DNA of 64,000 nucleotides, taken from contig NZ_CP127173.1 of NCBI RefSeq assembly GCF_030264295.1, forward strand, positions 10,601,069-10,665,068. The letters run 5' to 3'. This document shows positions 1-9,136 of the stretch, in pieces. Under the pieces are notes generated by a model. It made no database searches. It was not told where the DNA came from and saw only the letters and a program-made list of their open reading frames with translations. This DNA comes from Amycolatopsis nalaikhensis. GTDB lineage: Bacteria; Actinomycetota; Actinomycetes; Mycobacteriales; Pseudonocardiaceae. Positions within the stretch are counted from its first letter, which is position 1. Every line of letters begins with the position of its first letter. Position numbers and translations under genes: made by a program.

Positions 1-444
1 CACGGCGTAGGCGGGCGGGATCATGAACGTCACCGGCAGGTCGCAGGTGACCCGGGTGCTGTTCCCGGCGCCGCGCGGGTCGAACGCGACGAGGTCGTAG
101 GTGTCCCGCACGGACTGCGGCAGCCCCAGCGCGATCAGCTGCAGCGGCAGGGAAAGCTGCGAGTCGCCCTGCGAACCGGGGTTCAGCAGCAGCACGCCCC
201 GGCGCTTCGCCGGGTCGGCGGCGGGCAGCCGGGAGAACGCGAGCGTGATCTGCTGCCCGGTCGGGCGGGCGTAGTCGAGCGGCACGCTCATCGACGTGCA
301 CTGCAGGCCCTGGGTCGGTTCGGGCACCCCGGCGCACGGGCCCCACGTGAGCGTGGTGCCCGTGGCGGCCGCGGTGGCCGGGAACCCGGTCACCGCGGCC
401 AGCACGGCCACGGCGAGCACCCGGATACGTCTGGAAAGCGACAT
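1..444 (-). CDS. Secreted alpha/beta hydrolase (tripeptidyl aminopeptidase-like), 3' end beyond window
   Basis: The reading frame is open from the ATG at 444 down to base 1, so only the first 148 residues are present and the C-terminus lies outside the window. Residues 1 to about 27 form a Sec signal peptide: MSLSRRIRV, a hydrophobic Ala/Val stretch, then an ATAAA-type cleavage region. The mature part starts TLTWGPC and contains a PLDYARP segment and LLLNPGSQGDS (the oxyanion-side HGGPG-like loop), then YDLVAFDPRGAGNST. These are typical of the secreted SlpD/SlpE-type tripeptidyl aminopeptidases of actinomycetes (alpha/beta hydrolase fold). The nucleophile elbow and the rest of the catalytic triad are not in the window, so the substrate is inferred from family resemblance only. 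Confidence 0.8.
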   Translation of the reverse strand, partial: MSLSRRIRVLAVAVLAAVTGFPATAAATGTTLTWGPCAGVPEPTQGLQCTSMSVPLDYARPTGQQITLAFSRLPAADPAKRRGVLLLNPGSQGDSQLSLPLQLIALGLPQSVRDTYDLVAFDPRGAGNSTRVTCDLPVTFMIPPAYAV

Positions 445-553
445 GGACTGGCCATCCCCCTTCGGCGCGACGGCGCGCGGGCTCCCCGTCCCGTGTGCCT
501 TGTGGACGCCCGAAGTTAGGAGGTCGTGCCCCACCCGGGAACCGCCGTTCGGG

Positions 554-2707
554 CTACTGCCCCGCGGCTGTGAACGCGCGCGCCTCCCCGTCGAGCAGGT
601 GCACGCTGGCGGCCCCGACGTCGAAGTACATGCCGGTCAGCTGCAGTTTCCCGGCCGACTCCGCCGCCGCGACCAGCGGGTACTCCCGCAGGTGCTCGAG
701 TTGTTGCAGAACGTTGTGCAGTGCCAGCCGGTCGGCCTCGCGAGCGGGCCGCACGCCGTCGACGGTGACGACGTCTTCGCGCCGGGTGCTGGGTTCGACG
801 TGCCGCAGCCAGTCGCCCAGCGGTCCCGCCGGCGCGCCGTCGGTGACGGCTTTCATTGCGCCGCAAGAGGAATGTCCGCAGACGACGATCTCCGCCACCC
901 CGAGCACGCCGACCGCGAATTCGATCGACGCGTTCATCGACGGGTCGGCTTGGCCGGGTGGGACGAGGTTGCCGATGTTCCGGATGGTGAAGAGGTCTCC
1001 CGGGCCGCTCGTGGTGATGAGATTGGGCACGATGCGAGAATCGCCGCACGTGATGAACAGCGTCCGCGGCTTCTGGCTGTCGGCCAATCCGGACAAGGTG
1101 TCCTTCAGCAGCGGCGCGGCCCGGCGGTGGAACTCGGTCGCGCCGCGGCGGGTGTGCTGCGCCGGGATGCCTTCGACGGCCTGCCAGGCCGACCACGGCG
1201 CGAGCCACCGCGGCACCGCCCGGCTCGCGGCGAGCCGGGACCGTGTCGGGCGCCCGGCTTTCCCTTCGCCGAACCAGGGGTGGCCGATCTCGTCGACGTC
1301 GACCGTGCCGCCCGCGCGTTCGTGCGCCTGCTGCCAGGTGTGCAGGCTTTCGAAGGCGGCGTGGTCGAGGTAGTCCACGACCAGCTCCAGCCGCACCGGC
1401 ACGCCGGCCGGGACACCGCCGAGCACCTTCGACAGCCGCGGCACTGACAGGAACGTCAGCACGCCTTCGACGACGACGCGCCGGGTGTCGCCTTCGGACT
1501 CGACGTGGATGCCCGACCAGAGCGTGCGGCGCAGCATCAGCACCAGCGCCAGCCCGATACCCGCGAGCACGCCGGTGAGCAGGTCGAACACCACGACCCC
1601 GGCGAGGGTGAGCAGGTAGACGGGCAGGTCGCCGTGGGCGAGGACGGTCCTCATGTGGCCGGGGTTGACCAGCTTCGCGCCGACGTGCACCAGCAACCCG
1701 GCCAGCGCCGCCAGCGGGATGCTTTCGATCAGCCCGGCGAGCAGGACGACGAACAGCAGCACCCAGACGCCGTGCAGCACCGCCGACGCCCGGGACTTCG
1801 CCCCGGCGGCGACGTTGGTGGAGCTGCGGACGATGACGCCGGTGACCGGCAGCCCGCCCAGCGCGCCGGACACCATGTTGGCCGCGCCCTGGCCGACCAG
1901 CTCGCGGTCGAGGTGGGCGCGCGGGCCGGTGTGCAGGCGGTCGACCGCGACCGCCGAGAGCAGGCTCTCGACGCTGGCGATCAGCGCGATGGTGACGACG
2001 GCGAGCGCGAACCCGCCCCAGCCGTCGGGCAGCTGCGGGACGAAGTGGACGTCCAGCAGGTCACCGGGCAGCTCGACGCGGGGCAGCGTCATCGCGAAGA
2101 CCACGGAAACGACGGTCGCGAGCGCGATCGCCGCCAGCGGGCCCGGCACGCGCCGCACGGCCTTCGGCAGGCGCGGCCAGGCCAGCAGGATCGCGATGGT
2201 GAGCAGGCCGACGATGGTGGCCGAGTCGTGGTGGGCGACGATCTGGCCGGGCAGCTCGGCGATGTTCTCGATTGCGGAGCTCTGCGCCTTGCCGCCGAGG
2301 ATGACGTGCAGCTGGCCGAGCACGATCGTGACGCCGATGCCGGCCAGCATGCCGTGCACGATGGCGGGCGAGATGGCCAGCGCGGCGCGCGCGATGCGGC
2401 TCAGCCCCAGCAGGATCTGCAGCGCGCCGGCGGCGACGGTGATCGCGCAGGTGACGGCCCACCCGAACGTCTGGATGGTTTCGGCCATGACGACGGTCAG
2501 CCCGGCGGCGGGCCCGCTCACTTGCAGCGCGGAGCCGCCGAGGGCACCGGCGACGATGCCGCCGACGACGGCGGCCACCAGCCCGGCGGCGACCGGCGCG
2601 CCCGAGGCGAGGGCGATGCCGAGGGACAGGGGAACAGCGACGAGGAAGACGACCAGTGAGGCCGGCAGGTCGTGGCGGAGCACGGCGAGGGGTCTCATGA
2701 TCACCAT
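554..2707 (-). CDS. SulP-family anion transporter fused to beta-carbonic anhydrase (copy 1)
   Basis: About 717 residues. Residues 10-400 are a SulP permease with about ten or more membrane segments (start SLVVFLVAVPLSLGIALASG). About 400-475 resembles a degenerate STAS domain, and from about 520 to the end there is a beta-class carbonic anhydrase. The zinc and catalytic residues are all visible: CGDSR begins at C554, and the CGHSSCG motif runs from C610 with H612 and C615. Similar fusions are known in mycobacteria (Rv3273 type), and coupling bicarbonate uptake to CO2/HCO3- interconversion is the usual inference. An alternative ATG lies nine bases in (2698). A second copy lies directly upstream on the same strand. 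Confidence 0.9.
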   Translation of the reverse strand: MVIMRPLAVLRHDLPASLVVFLVAVPLSLGIALASGAPVAAGLVAAVVGGIVAGALGGSALQVSGPAAGLTVVMAETIQTFGWAVTCAITVAAGALQILLGLSRIARAALAISPAIVHGMLAGIGVTIVLGQLHVILGGKAQSSAIENIAELPGQIVAHHDSATIVGLLTIAILLAWPRLPKAVRRVPGPLAAIALATVVSVVFAMTLPRVELPGDLLDVHFVPQLPDGWGGFALAVVTIALIASVESLLSAVAVDRLHTGPRAHLDRELVGQGAANMVSGALGGLPVTGVIVRSSTNVAAGAKSRASAVLHGVWVLLFVVLLAGLIESIPLAALAGLLVHVGAKLVNPGHMRTVLAHGDLPVYLLTLAGVVVFDLLTGVLAGIGLALVLMLRRTLWSGIHVESEGDTRRVVVEGVLTFLSVPRLSKVLGGVPAGVPVRLELVVDYLDHAAFESLHTWQQAHERAGGTVDVDEIGHPWFGEGKAGRPTRSRLAASRAVPRWLAPWSAWQAVEGIPAQHTRRGATEFHRRAAPLLKDTLSGLADSQKPRTLFITCGDSRIVPNLITTSGPGDLFTIRNIGNLVPPGQADPSMNASIEFAVGVLGVAEIVVCGHSSCGAMKAVTDGAPAGPLGDWLRHVEPSTRREDVVTVDGVRPAREADRLALHNVLQQLEHLREYPLVAAAESAGKLQLTGMYFDVGAASVHLLDGEARAFTAAGQ

Positions 2708-2882
2708 GCAACCGGAAATCGAGTGAAATGTCCGCTATGTGCCACTCGTTCGGGTGAACAACTGGCCACATTTAGCCCGAATGTCACAAACCGGACAGAT
2801 CGTTAACACACCGTTCACAAGATCGAATCGGTCACCCGACAGTTGAATCCCGTATTACACAAGGGTTTCCGCTCACCGGCAC

Positions 2883-2971
2883 AAGCGCCCCAATGTGGCC
2901 TTGGTTGCGTCTCACGCACCGAAGGCCGCCTTGGTTGCGTCAGACGCACCGAAGGCCACATTGGGGCGCTT
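2883..2971. repeat. Three-hairpin intergenic palindrome, copy A
   Basis: The outer arms AAGCGCCCCAATGTGGC and GCCACATTGGGGCGCTT enclose two inner hairpins built on TTGGTTGCGT...ACGCACCGAA. The element begins three bases after the stop codon of the upstream SulP-carbonic anhydrase gene, a terminator-like position, but no T tract follows. The same architecture recurs at 53896-53983 and, split by an insertion sequence, at 42357-43409. Confidence 0.85.
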
Positions 2972-2974
2972 CGG

Positions 2975-5194
2975 TCAGTGCTCGAGGGCGCCCGCCGGGA
3001 CGAAGCCGCGGGCCGCGTTGTCCAAAAGGGACACCTGGGCCGCGCCGACGTCGAAGTACATCCCGGTCAGCCGGAGCCCGCCGCGGGCCAGCGCCGCTGC
3101 CACCACCGGGTAGCCGCGCAGGGTTTCCAGCTGCTGCACGACGTTCTGCAGCGCGAGCTGGTCGGCCTCGGCGGCCGGGCGTTCGCCGTCGAGCAGGAGC
3201 GGTGCCTCGCGGCCGCGGCGCCGCAGCGTCGCCTCGCCGTGGCGCAGCCAGCTGCCGAGCTGGTCGAGGCCGTCGGGTGCCTGGCCGAGCAACGCCTTCA
3301 TCGCGCCGCAGCCGGAATGCCCGCACACCACGATCTCGGCGACGCCGAGCACGCCGACCGCGTACTCGATCGCCGCGCCGACCGACGAGTCCTCGCCGTC
3401 CGGCGGCGGCACCAGGTTGCCGATGTTCCGCACGGTGAACAGGTCGCCCGGCCCGCTCGTGGTGATGAGGTTCGGCACGATCCGCGCGTCGCCGCAGGTG
3501 ATGAACAGCGTGTGCGGCTGCTGGCCGTGCGCGAGGCCGCTCCACGTGTCGCGCAGCAGCGGCGCCGTGCGGCGCTGGAACTCCGAAGCACCGCGGCACA
3601 GCAGGGAGCTGGCGGAGCGCTGGGCGGGCAGCACGACGTGCTCGGCCTGCCACTGCGACCACGGCGCGAGCCACCGCGGCACGACGCGCGCGGCGACGCT
3701 GCGGCGCACGGTCGGCGCGCCCGAGCGGCCGCGTTCGAACCAGGGGTGCCCGATCTCGTCGACCGTCACCGGCCCGGCGTGCGCCTGCTGCCAGCCGCGC
3801 AGGCAGTCGAACGCGGCGTGGTCGAGGTAGTCGACGAGCAGCTCGAGCGTGACTTCGGCGTCCGGGGGCACTTCGGCGAGCACGCGGGTCAGCCGCGGCA
3901 CCGAGAGGAACGTCAGCGCGCCTTCGATGACGACGCGGTGGCGCTCGCCGTCGCGTTCGACGTGGATGCCGGAGAAGATCATCCGCCGCAGCATCAGCGC
4001 GAGCGCCAGCAGGATCCCGGCCGCAACGCCGGTGAGCAGGTTGACGGCGACCGCCCCGAGGAGCGTGACGGCGTACACCGGCAGGTCGCCGTGGCGGCGG
4101 ACTTCCTTGAGCCCGTTGAGGTTCACCAGCTTCGTCCCGACGTACACCAGCAGCGCCGCGAGCGCGGCCAGCGGGATCAGCCGCAGCACGCCGGTGAGCA
4201 GGAGGCAGGCGGCGAGGATCCAGGCGCAGTGCAGGATCGCCGAGAGCCGGGTGCGCGCGCCCGCCTCGTAGTTGGTCATGCTGCGCACGATGACGCCGGT
4301 GACCGGGAACCCGCCGAGCGCGCCGGCGGCGACGTTCGCCGCGCCCTGCCCGACGAGCTCGCGGTCGAGGTCGGTGCGCGGGCCGCCGCGCAGCTTGTCG
4401 ACCGAGACGGCCGAGAGCAGGCTCTCCAGGCCGGCGATCAGCGCGATGGTGAGCGCGGCGGCGGCGAACCCGCCCCAGCCGCCGTCGGGCAGCCGCGGCA
4501 CGACGAGCAGGGCGGGCAGCCCGGCCGGGAGGTCGACGCGCGGCAGGGTCAGGCCCGCCGCGACGGAGAGACCGGTGGCCAGCGCGACGGCGGCCAGCGG
4601 CCCGGGCACCCGGCGGACGGCTTTCGGCAGCCGCGGCCACGCCAGCAGCACCGCGAGGGTGACCACGCCGATCAGCACGGCCTGGTCGTGGTGCGCGGCG
4701 ATCCGCGCGGGCAGCGCGAGGACGTTGGCGAGCGCGGAGCCCTGCGCGGTGCCGCCGAGCACGACGTGCAGCTGGCCGAGCACGAGCGTGACGCCGATGC
4801 CGGCGAGCAGGCCGTGCACGATGGCGGGCGACACGGCGAGGGCGGCGCGGGCGGCCCTGGTGAGGCCGAAGAGGATCTGCAGCAGGCCGGCGGCGACGGT
4901 GATCGCGCAGGTGACCGGCCAGCCGTGGGTGGCGATCGTGTCGGCCAGGACCACGGTGAGAGCGGCGGAGGGTCCGCTGACCTGCAGCGGCGATCCGCCG
5001 AAGAGACTCGCGACCAGCCCGCCGACGACGGCGGAGATCAGGCCCGAGAGCAGCGGCGCCCCGGCGGCGAAGGCCACGCCGAGGGACAGGGGGACGGCGA
5101 CGAGGAAGACGACTATCGACGCGAGGACGTCGTGCTTGAGGTTCTGCAGGAAGGGCGGTCCGGTGTCGTGTTCACCACGAACGATCTCGATCAT
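2975..5194 (-). CDS. SulP-family anion transporter fused to beta-carbonic anhydrase (copy 2)
   Basis: 739 residues with the same order as copy 1: an N-terminal SulP permease (IVVFLVAVPLSLGVAFAAG), a STAS-like linker region, and a C-terminal beta-carbonic anhydrase. The zinc ligands and the Asp-Arg pair are present: C567 in CGDAR, then C624, H626 and C629 in CGHSGCG. The Ser of the usual CGDSR is Ala here, which should not remove zinc binding. The two copies align over their whole length, so this looks like a tandem gene duplication. They are separated by about 270 bases containing a palindrome and probably a promoter for copy 1, suggesting separate transcripts. ATG start at 5194. Confidence 0.9.
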   Translation of the reverse strand: MIEIVRGEHDTGPPFLQNLKHDVLASIVVFLVAVPLSLGVAFAAGAPLLSGLISAVVGGLVASLFGGSPLQVSGPSAALTVVLADTIATHGWPVTCAITVAAGLLQILFGLTRAARAALAVSPAIVHGLLAGIGVTLVLGQLHVVLGGTAQGSALANVLALPARIAAHHDQAVLIGVVTLAVLLAWPRLPKAVRRVPGPLAAVALATGLSVAAGLTLPRVDLPAGLPALLVVPRLPDGGWGGFAAAALTIALIAGLESLLSAVSVDKLRGGPRTDLDRELVGQGAANVAAGALGGFPVTGVIVRSMTNYEAGARTRLSAILHCAWILAACLLLTGVLRLIPLAALAALLVYVGTKLVNLNGLKEVRRHGDLPVYAVTLLGAVAVNLLTGVAAGILLALALMLRRMIFSGIHVERDGERHRVVIEGALTFLSVPRLTRVLAEVPPDAEVTLELLVDYLDHAAFDCLRGWQQAHAGPVTVDEIGHPWFERGRSGAPTVRRSVAARVVPRWLAPWSQWQAEHVVLPAQRSASSLLCRGASEFQRRTAPLLRDTWSGLAHGQQPHTLFITCGDARIVPNLITTSGPGDLFTVRNIGNLVPPPDGEDSSVGAAIEYAVGVLGVAEIVVCGHSGCGAMKALLGQAPDGLDQLGSWLRHGEATLRRRGREAPLLLDGERPAAEADQLALQNVVQQLETLRGYPVVAAALARGGLRLTGMYFDVGAAQVSLLDNAARGFVPAGALEH

Positions 5195-5402
5195 GGGGGC
5201 AGGATCGCGGAAACGGGGCGAAAAGTCCGCTATGCAAGCATTTCTCGCGTTTGGTCCGGCACGCGATCAGCCCGCCGGGCCCGGCTTTTCACACTTGCCG
5301 CCTCCGCCGTTCGCGTGGTGATGATCTTCGACCGCGACGGAGTGCGACGATGAGGCCCCTTCGGGTCTCGGTGTGCGCGTGGTCACACCCGATGTGCTGA
5401 AT

Positions 5403-6683
5403 TCAGGCCTTGGCGGCGACCGCGAGCATCGCCCCGGTGATCACGGCGAGGTCCTCGTCGGTGGAAACGTAGGGCGGCATGGCGTAGACGAGGTCCCGGA
5501 AGGGCCGCAGCCAGGCACCGTGCTCGGTGACGACGTCGGTCGCGACGCCCATGTCGACCGGGTGGTCGAGCTGCAGCACACCGATGCCGCCGAGCACGCG
5601 CACGTCGGCGACGGCGGGCAGGTCGCGCGCCGTCGCCAGGCCGTCGAGCAGGCCCTTCTCCAGGCGGGCGACGTCCTGGCGCCAGCTGCCGTCGGCGAGG
5701 AGGCCGAGCGAGGCGTTGGCGACCGCCGAGGCGAGGGGGTTGCCCATGAACGTCGGCCCGTGGGCCAGCACGGGCAGGGCGCCGCGCGAGATGCCGTCGG
5801 CGACCTCGGGGGTGCACAGTGTGGCCGCCATGCTGAGGTAGCCGCCGGTGAGCGCCTTGCCGAGGCACAGCACGTCGGGGGTGACGCTCGCGTGGTCGGC
5901 GGCGAAGAGGGCACCGGTGCGGCCGAAGCCGGTGGCGATCTCGTCGAAGATCAGCAGGACGTCGTGCGCCTCGGTCAGTTCGCGCAGGGCGCGCAGGTAG
6001 GCGGGGTGGTGGAACCGCATGCCCCCGGCACCCTGCACGACGGGCTCGACGATGACGGCGGCGAGTTCCCCGGCGTGCTCACCGATCGCGGCCGCAAGAG
6101 TGTCCATATAGGACTGATCGGGCGGGGTGTCGAAGCCGGAGGGCGGCGCGGGCACGAAGACCTGTTCGGGCAGAACGCCGCGCCACAGCGAGTGCATGCC
6201 GCCGTCGGGGTCGCACACGCTCATCGGCGTGAAGGTGTCGCCGTGGTAGCCGCCACGCCAGGTGAGCAGCTTCCGCTTGGCGTCCATGCCCCGCGAACGC
6301 TGGTACTGCAGGCACATCTTGGCGGCGACCTCGACGGAGACGGAGCCGGAGTCGCAGAGGAAGACGTGCTCGAGACCGTCGGGCGTCAGGTCGACGAGGG
6401 TCTTGGCCAAGGTGATGGCCGGTTCGTGGGTGAGGCCACCGAACATGACGTGGCTCATCCGCCCGGCTTGCGCGGCGAGCGCGGCGTCGAGGACGGGGTG
6501 CCGATAGCCGTGGATGGCCGACCACCAGGAGGACATGCCGTCGACGAGTTCGCGGCCGTCGGCGAGCTTCAGCCGGACGCCGTCCGCTTCGGTGACCAGC
6601 AGGGAAGGCACCTTCGCGGGCATGGGCGCGTAGGGGTGCCAGACGTGCTGGGCGTCGAGGGCGAGCATGTCGGCGGAGTCCAT
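5403..6683 (-). CDS. bioA: Adenosylmethionine-8-amino-7-oxononanoate aminotransferase
   Basis: 426 residues, the normal BioA length. This is a class III PLP aminotransferase that converts 7-keto-8-aminopelargonate to 7,8-diaminopelargonate in biotin synthesis, with S-adenosylmethionine as amino donor. Seen directly: the BioA N-terminal HVWHPYAPM and WWSAIHGYRHP segments, the FDEIATGFGRTG motif and the PLP lysine K276 in CLGKALTGG. The other biotin genes (bioF, bioD, bioB) are not adjacent. ATG start at 6683, where the product begins MDSADML; a second Met lies five residues further in. The upstream 125 bases contain the palindrome at 6751-6800. Confidence 0.95.
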   Translation of the reverse strand: MDSADMLALDAQHVWHPYAPMPAKVPSLLVTEADGVRLKLADGRELVDGMSSWWSAIHGYRHPVLDAALAAQAGRMSHVMFGGLTHEPAITLAKTLVDLTPDGLEHVFLCDSGSVSVEVAAKMCLQYQRSRGMDAKRKLLTWRGGYHGDTFTPMSVCDPDGGMHSLWRGVLPEQVFVPAPPSGFDTPPDQSYMDTLAAAIGEHAGELAAVIVEPVVQGAGGMRFHHPAYLRALRELTEAHDVLLIFDEIATGFGRTGALFAADHASVTPDVLCLGKALTGGYLSMAATLCTPEVADGISRGALPVLAHGPTFMGNPLASAVANASLGLLADGSWRQDVARLEKGLLDGLATARDLPAVADVRVLGGIGVLQLDHPVDMGVATDVVTEHGAWLRPFRDLVYAMPPYVSTDEDLAVITGAMLAVAAKA

Positions 6684-6750
6684 CCGCCGATTAAAACACC
6701 GGCCCGCGCGCCTGGATCGGGGGTGGTGCGCAGGTCACACGCTCCCGTGC

Positions 6751-6800
6751 CGCTCGTGAGTGGGAAACAGGGTTAGAACACTGTTTCCCACTCACGAGCG
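6751..6800. terminator. Long perfect palindrome, CGTGAGTG / GTTAGAAC family
   Basis: Two perfect 20-base arms (left arm CGCTCGTGAGTGGGAAACAG) enclose a ten-base centre GGTTAGAACA. It lies nine bases beyond the stop of the P450 gene and so probably ends that transcript. It shares its outer CGTGAGTG and central GGTTAGAAC with the palindrome at 29547-29590, although the middle part of each arm differs. There is no T tract. Confidence 0.75.
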
Positions 6801-6808
6801 CGCGGGCG

Positions 6809-8008
6809 TCACAGGCGGACCGGCAGGGCCTCCAAGCCGTGCACCAGGGAACTCGGCCGGTAGACCAGCTCATCCGGCTTGGCGTCCAAAGCCAACCCCG
6901 GGAACCGCGCCAGCAACCCACCCAACGCGATCTCCGCCTCCAGCCGGGCCAGCGGCGCGCCAACGCAGTAGTGGATCCCGTGCCCGAACGCCAAATGCCC
7001 GCCAGCCGCACGCGTGATGTCGAGGCGGTCCGGCTCCGGGTAGCGCTCCTCGTCGCGATTCGCGCCCAGCAGCGAGACCAGCACGAACTCGCCCTCCGGG
7101 ATCGTCACGCCGCCCACCTCCACCGGCTCCGCCGTGAACCGCAGCGTGGCCAGGTGGATCGGGCCGTCGAAGCGGAGGAACTCCTCGACCGCGTTCGGCA
7201 GCAACGACGGGTCACTTCGCAGCAACGCCAGCTGCTCCGGCTCGCGCAGCAACGCCAGCACGCCGTTCGCGATCAGGTTGACCGTCGTCTCGTGGCCGGC
7301 CACCAGCAGCAGGAACGCCATCGACACCAGCTCGGCCTCGGACAGCGAATCGCCGTCGTCGCTCGCGTGGACCAGGTCCGACAGCAGGTCCTCGGCCGGC
7401 TCGGTCCGCTTCTGCGCGATCAGGTCCGTCAAGTACGCGAACATGTTCTGCGCCGCCGCCTGCATCGCCTCCGGTGTCGACGAGCTCAGCAGCGTCTTGG
7501 ACCACTCGGAGAACTCCGTGCGGTCCGCCGCGCGCACGCCGAGCAGCTCGCAGATCACCGTGATCGGCAACGGCGCGGCGAACGACGCCAGCAGGTCGGC
7601 CCGCTCCCGCCCGGCCAGCCCGTCGAGCAGCTCCGCGGTGATCTCCTCCACCCGCGGCCGCAGCCGGGCGACGGTCCGGGCCGTGAACGCCTTGTTCACC
7701 AGCTTCCGCAACCGCGTGTGGTCCGGCGGGTCGGAGTTGAGCATGTGGAAGCTCAGGTCCTGGCCCACGCCGCCCTGCGCCGGCTCGCCGGACGGCAGCT
7801 TCGCCTCGAACAACGCGCGGGCGCGCCCGCTGTCCTTGCTCAGCCGCGGGTCGGCCAGCAGCAGCCGGGCCTCGGCGAAGCCGGTCACCAGGTAGCACGG
7901 CAGCCCGCGCGGCATCTTCGCGCGGCGCACCGGCCCCTCCGCGCGCAGCAGCTCCGCCAGCAGGTGCGGGTCCTGCGCGAAGTCTTCCGCCACTTCGTAA
8001 GTCGTCAT
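6809..8008 (-). CDS. Cytochrome P450 (CYP105/107-like class I)
   Basis: 399 residues, the normal length for a soluble actinomycete P450. The I-helix oxygen-activation motif AGHETT is at 237-242, an ExxR-type helix precedes the PERF-like region, and the haem-binding loop FGHGIHYCVG places the thiolate ligand at C348. Such enzymes hydroxylate small hydrophobic or macrolide-like substrates using a ferredoxin and reductase supplied elsewhere, since neither is adjacent. The only close partner is the SRPBCC gene upstream on the same strand, 22 bases away. The substrate cannot be read from the sequence. Confidence 0.92.
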   Translation of the reverse strand: MTTYEVAEDFAQDPHLLAELLRAEGPVRRAKMPRGLPCYLVTGFAEARLLLADPRLSKDSGRARALFEAKLPSGEPAQGGVGQDLSFHMLNSDPPDHTRLRKLVNKAFTARTVARLRPRVEEITAELLDGLAGRERADLLASFAAPLPITVICELLGVRAADRTEFSEWSKTLLSSSTPEAMQAAAQNMFAYLTDLIAQKRTEPAEDLLSDLVHASDDGDSLSEAELVSMAFLLLVAGHETTVNLIANGVLALLREPEQLALLRSDPSLLPNAVEEFLRFDGPIHLATLRFTAEPVEVGGVTIPEGEFVLVSLLGANRDEERYPEPDRLDITRAAGGHLAFGHGIHYCVGAPLARLEAEIALGGLLARFPGLALDAKPDELVYRPSSLVHGLEALPVRL

Positions 8009-8030
8009 TCCGCCCCCAGGTGGTCCCGCG

Positions 8031-8444
8031 TCAGCGTTCGGCGAGTGCCGCCACCACGCGCTCGGTCACGTCCTGCCAGTATGCCCGTTGTTCCTCGCGT
8101 TCTTCCGCTCCGGAAAGCCATTCCTGGTGGAACCGCAGCGTGGTCTTCGCCCCCGAGCCGCTGAGGCGCACCTGCACCGTCGAGTCGTGGTCCCAGTCGC
8201 TCGGCCGCCACGTGAGCCGCACGCGGTCGCCTTCGGCGTAGCCGCGGATCTCGCCGACCGTGCCGTTCGCCGTCTCGTACTCCGCGCCCTTCTCCCGCGG
8301 CAGCTCGACGCCGGGGCCGAGCCAGATCGCGACGCCCTCCCGGCTGACCAGGAAGTCCCAGACCGTTTCCGCCGGGTACGGCAGGGTCCGCGAAACCCCG
8401 ATGTTCCAGCCGACATCGGCGGTCTTCCCCACTGAAGAAGTCAT
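8031..8444 (-). CDS. SRPBCC (AHSA1/START-like) domain protein
   Basis: 137 residues forming one SRPBCC helix-grip fold. The opening strand GVSRTLPYPAETVWDFLVS, the middle RVRLTWRPSDW and the final long helix (residues about 115-135) match the Activator-of-Hsp90-ATPase-homologue-1-like group. These proteins bind hydrophobic ligands in a cavity, and their roles vary. It is followed after 22 bases by the P450 on the same strand, so the two are probably co-transcribed and this could be a ligand-binding partner, which is inference. ATG start at 8444. Confidence 0.85.
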   Translation of the reverse strand: MTSSVGKTADVGWNIGVSRTLPYPAETVWDFLVSREGVAIWLGPGVELPREKGAEYETANGTVGEIRGYAEGDRVRLTWRPSDWDHDSTVQVRLSGSGAKTTLRFHQEWLSGAEEREEQRAYWQDVTERVVAALAER

Positions 8445-8508
8445 GCCCGCATCCTCCCACCGGGGTACGACAAAACCGGGCGGTGGCCCGGGGGCAGGAT
8501 GGGAAACC

Positions 8509-9132
8509 GTGCGCTACCGCCCCATTTCCCCGGCCGCGCTGGCCGAAGAGCTGACCGAACGCGTCGACGCGCTCACCGAGCGCCGACGGATCGCGGTCGC
8601 GATCGACGGCGCGGCGGGTGCGACGGAAACCACAGAACTCGCCGACGCCCTGGTCGATCCCCTGCGCCTGCGCGGACGGGCGGCGCTGCGCGTGTCGGCG
8701 CGCGACTTCCTGCGCCCCGCGTCGCTGCGCTTTGAGCACGGCCGCACGAACCCCGACGCCCGCTACACCGAATGGCTCGACCTCGGCGCGCTCCGCCGCG
8801 AAGTCCTCGACCCCTTGGGCGAGAACGGCTCCGGCGAAGTCCTGCCTTCGCTGTGGGACGCCGAACGCGACCGCGCCACCCGCGCCGAGCGCGTGCCGGT
8901 CCCCGAAGGCGGGGTCGTGGTCCTCGACGGCGAGCTGCTGCTCGGCGCGGGACTGGCCTTCGACCTGGCCGTGCACCTGTGGCTGTCCCCCGCCGCGCTG
9001 CGCCGCCGCGTGCCGGACACCTGGGCCGTCCCGGCGTACGAGCGCTACGAGGCGGAAGTCGACCCCAGCGCGCTCGCCGACGTCGTCGTGCGCGTCGACG
9101 ATCCCCGCCACCCGGCGCTCTACACGCCGTGA
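8509..9132 (+). CDS. Uridine kinase-like protein lacking a canonical Walker A lysine
   Basis: 207 residues from GTG at 8509, preceded by a purine-rich AGGATGGGA. The body resembles actinobacterial uridine kinase family proteins: the P-loop NTPase-like start IAVAIDGAAGATETTELA, a DFLRPASLRFEHGR segment, VVVLDGELLL (Walker B-like) and a C-terminal VDDPRHPAL. Where a kinase should have GxxxxGK[S/T], this protein reads GAAGATET with no lysine, so nucleotide phosphorylation by the normal mechanism is doubtful. It converges on pimB with a four-base gap. It could be a nucleotide-binding regulator or a degenerate kinase. Confidence 0.75.
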   Translation: MRYRPISPAALAEELTERVDALTERRRIAVAIDGAAGATETTELADALVDPLRLRGRAALRVSARDFLRPASLRFEHGRTNPDARYTEWLDLGALRREVLDPLGENGSGEVLPSLWDAERDRATRAERVPVPEGGVVVLDGELLLGAGLAFDLAVHLWLSPAALRRRVPDTWAVPAYERYEAEVDPSALADVVVRVDDPRHPALYTP

Positions 9133-9136
9133 GCGC

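Noticed and set aside
3481..3500. CGDAR instead of CGDSR as a sign that carbonic anhydrase copy 2 is inactive
   Set aside because: The zinc cysteine, the Asp and the Arg are all kept, and so are the other His and Cys ligands. The Ser is not a zinc ligand or the catalytic dyad.
296..5353. Long plus-strand frames of several hundred codons opposite the two SulP-carbonic anhydrase genes
   Set aside because: They are rich in Arg, Gly, Asp and His, lack any domain, and mirror the opposite-strand genes, whose motifs are unmistakable. Long antisense frames are expected at this GC content.
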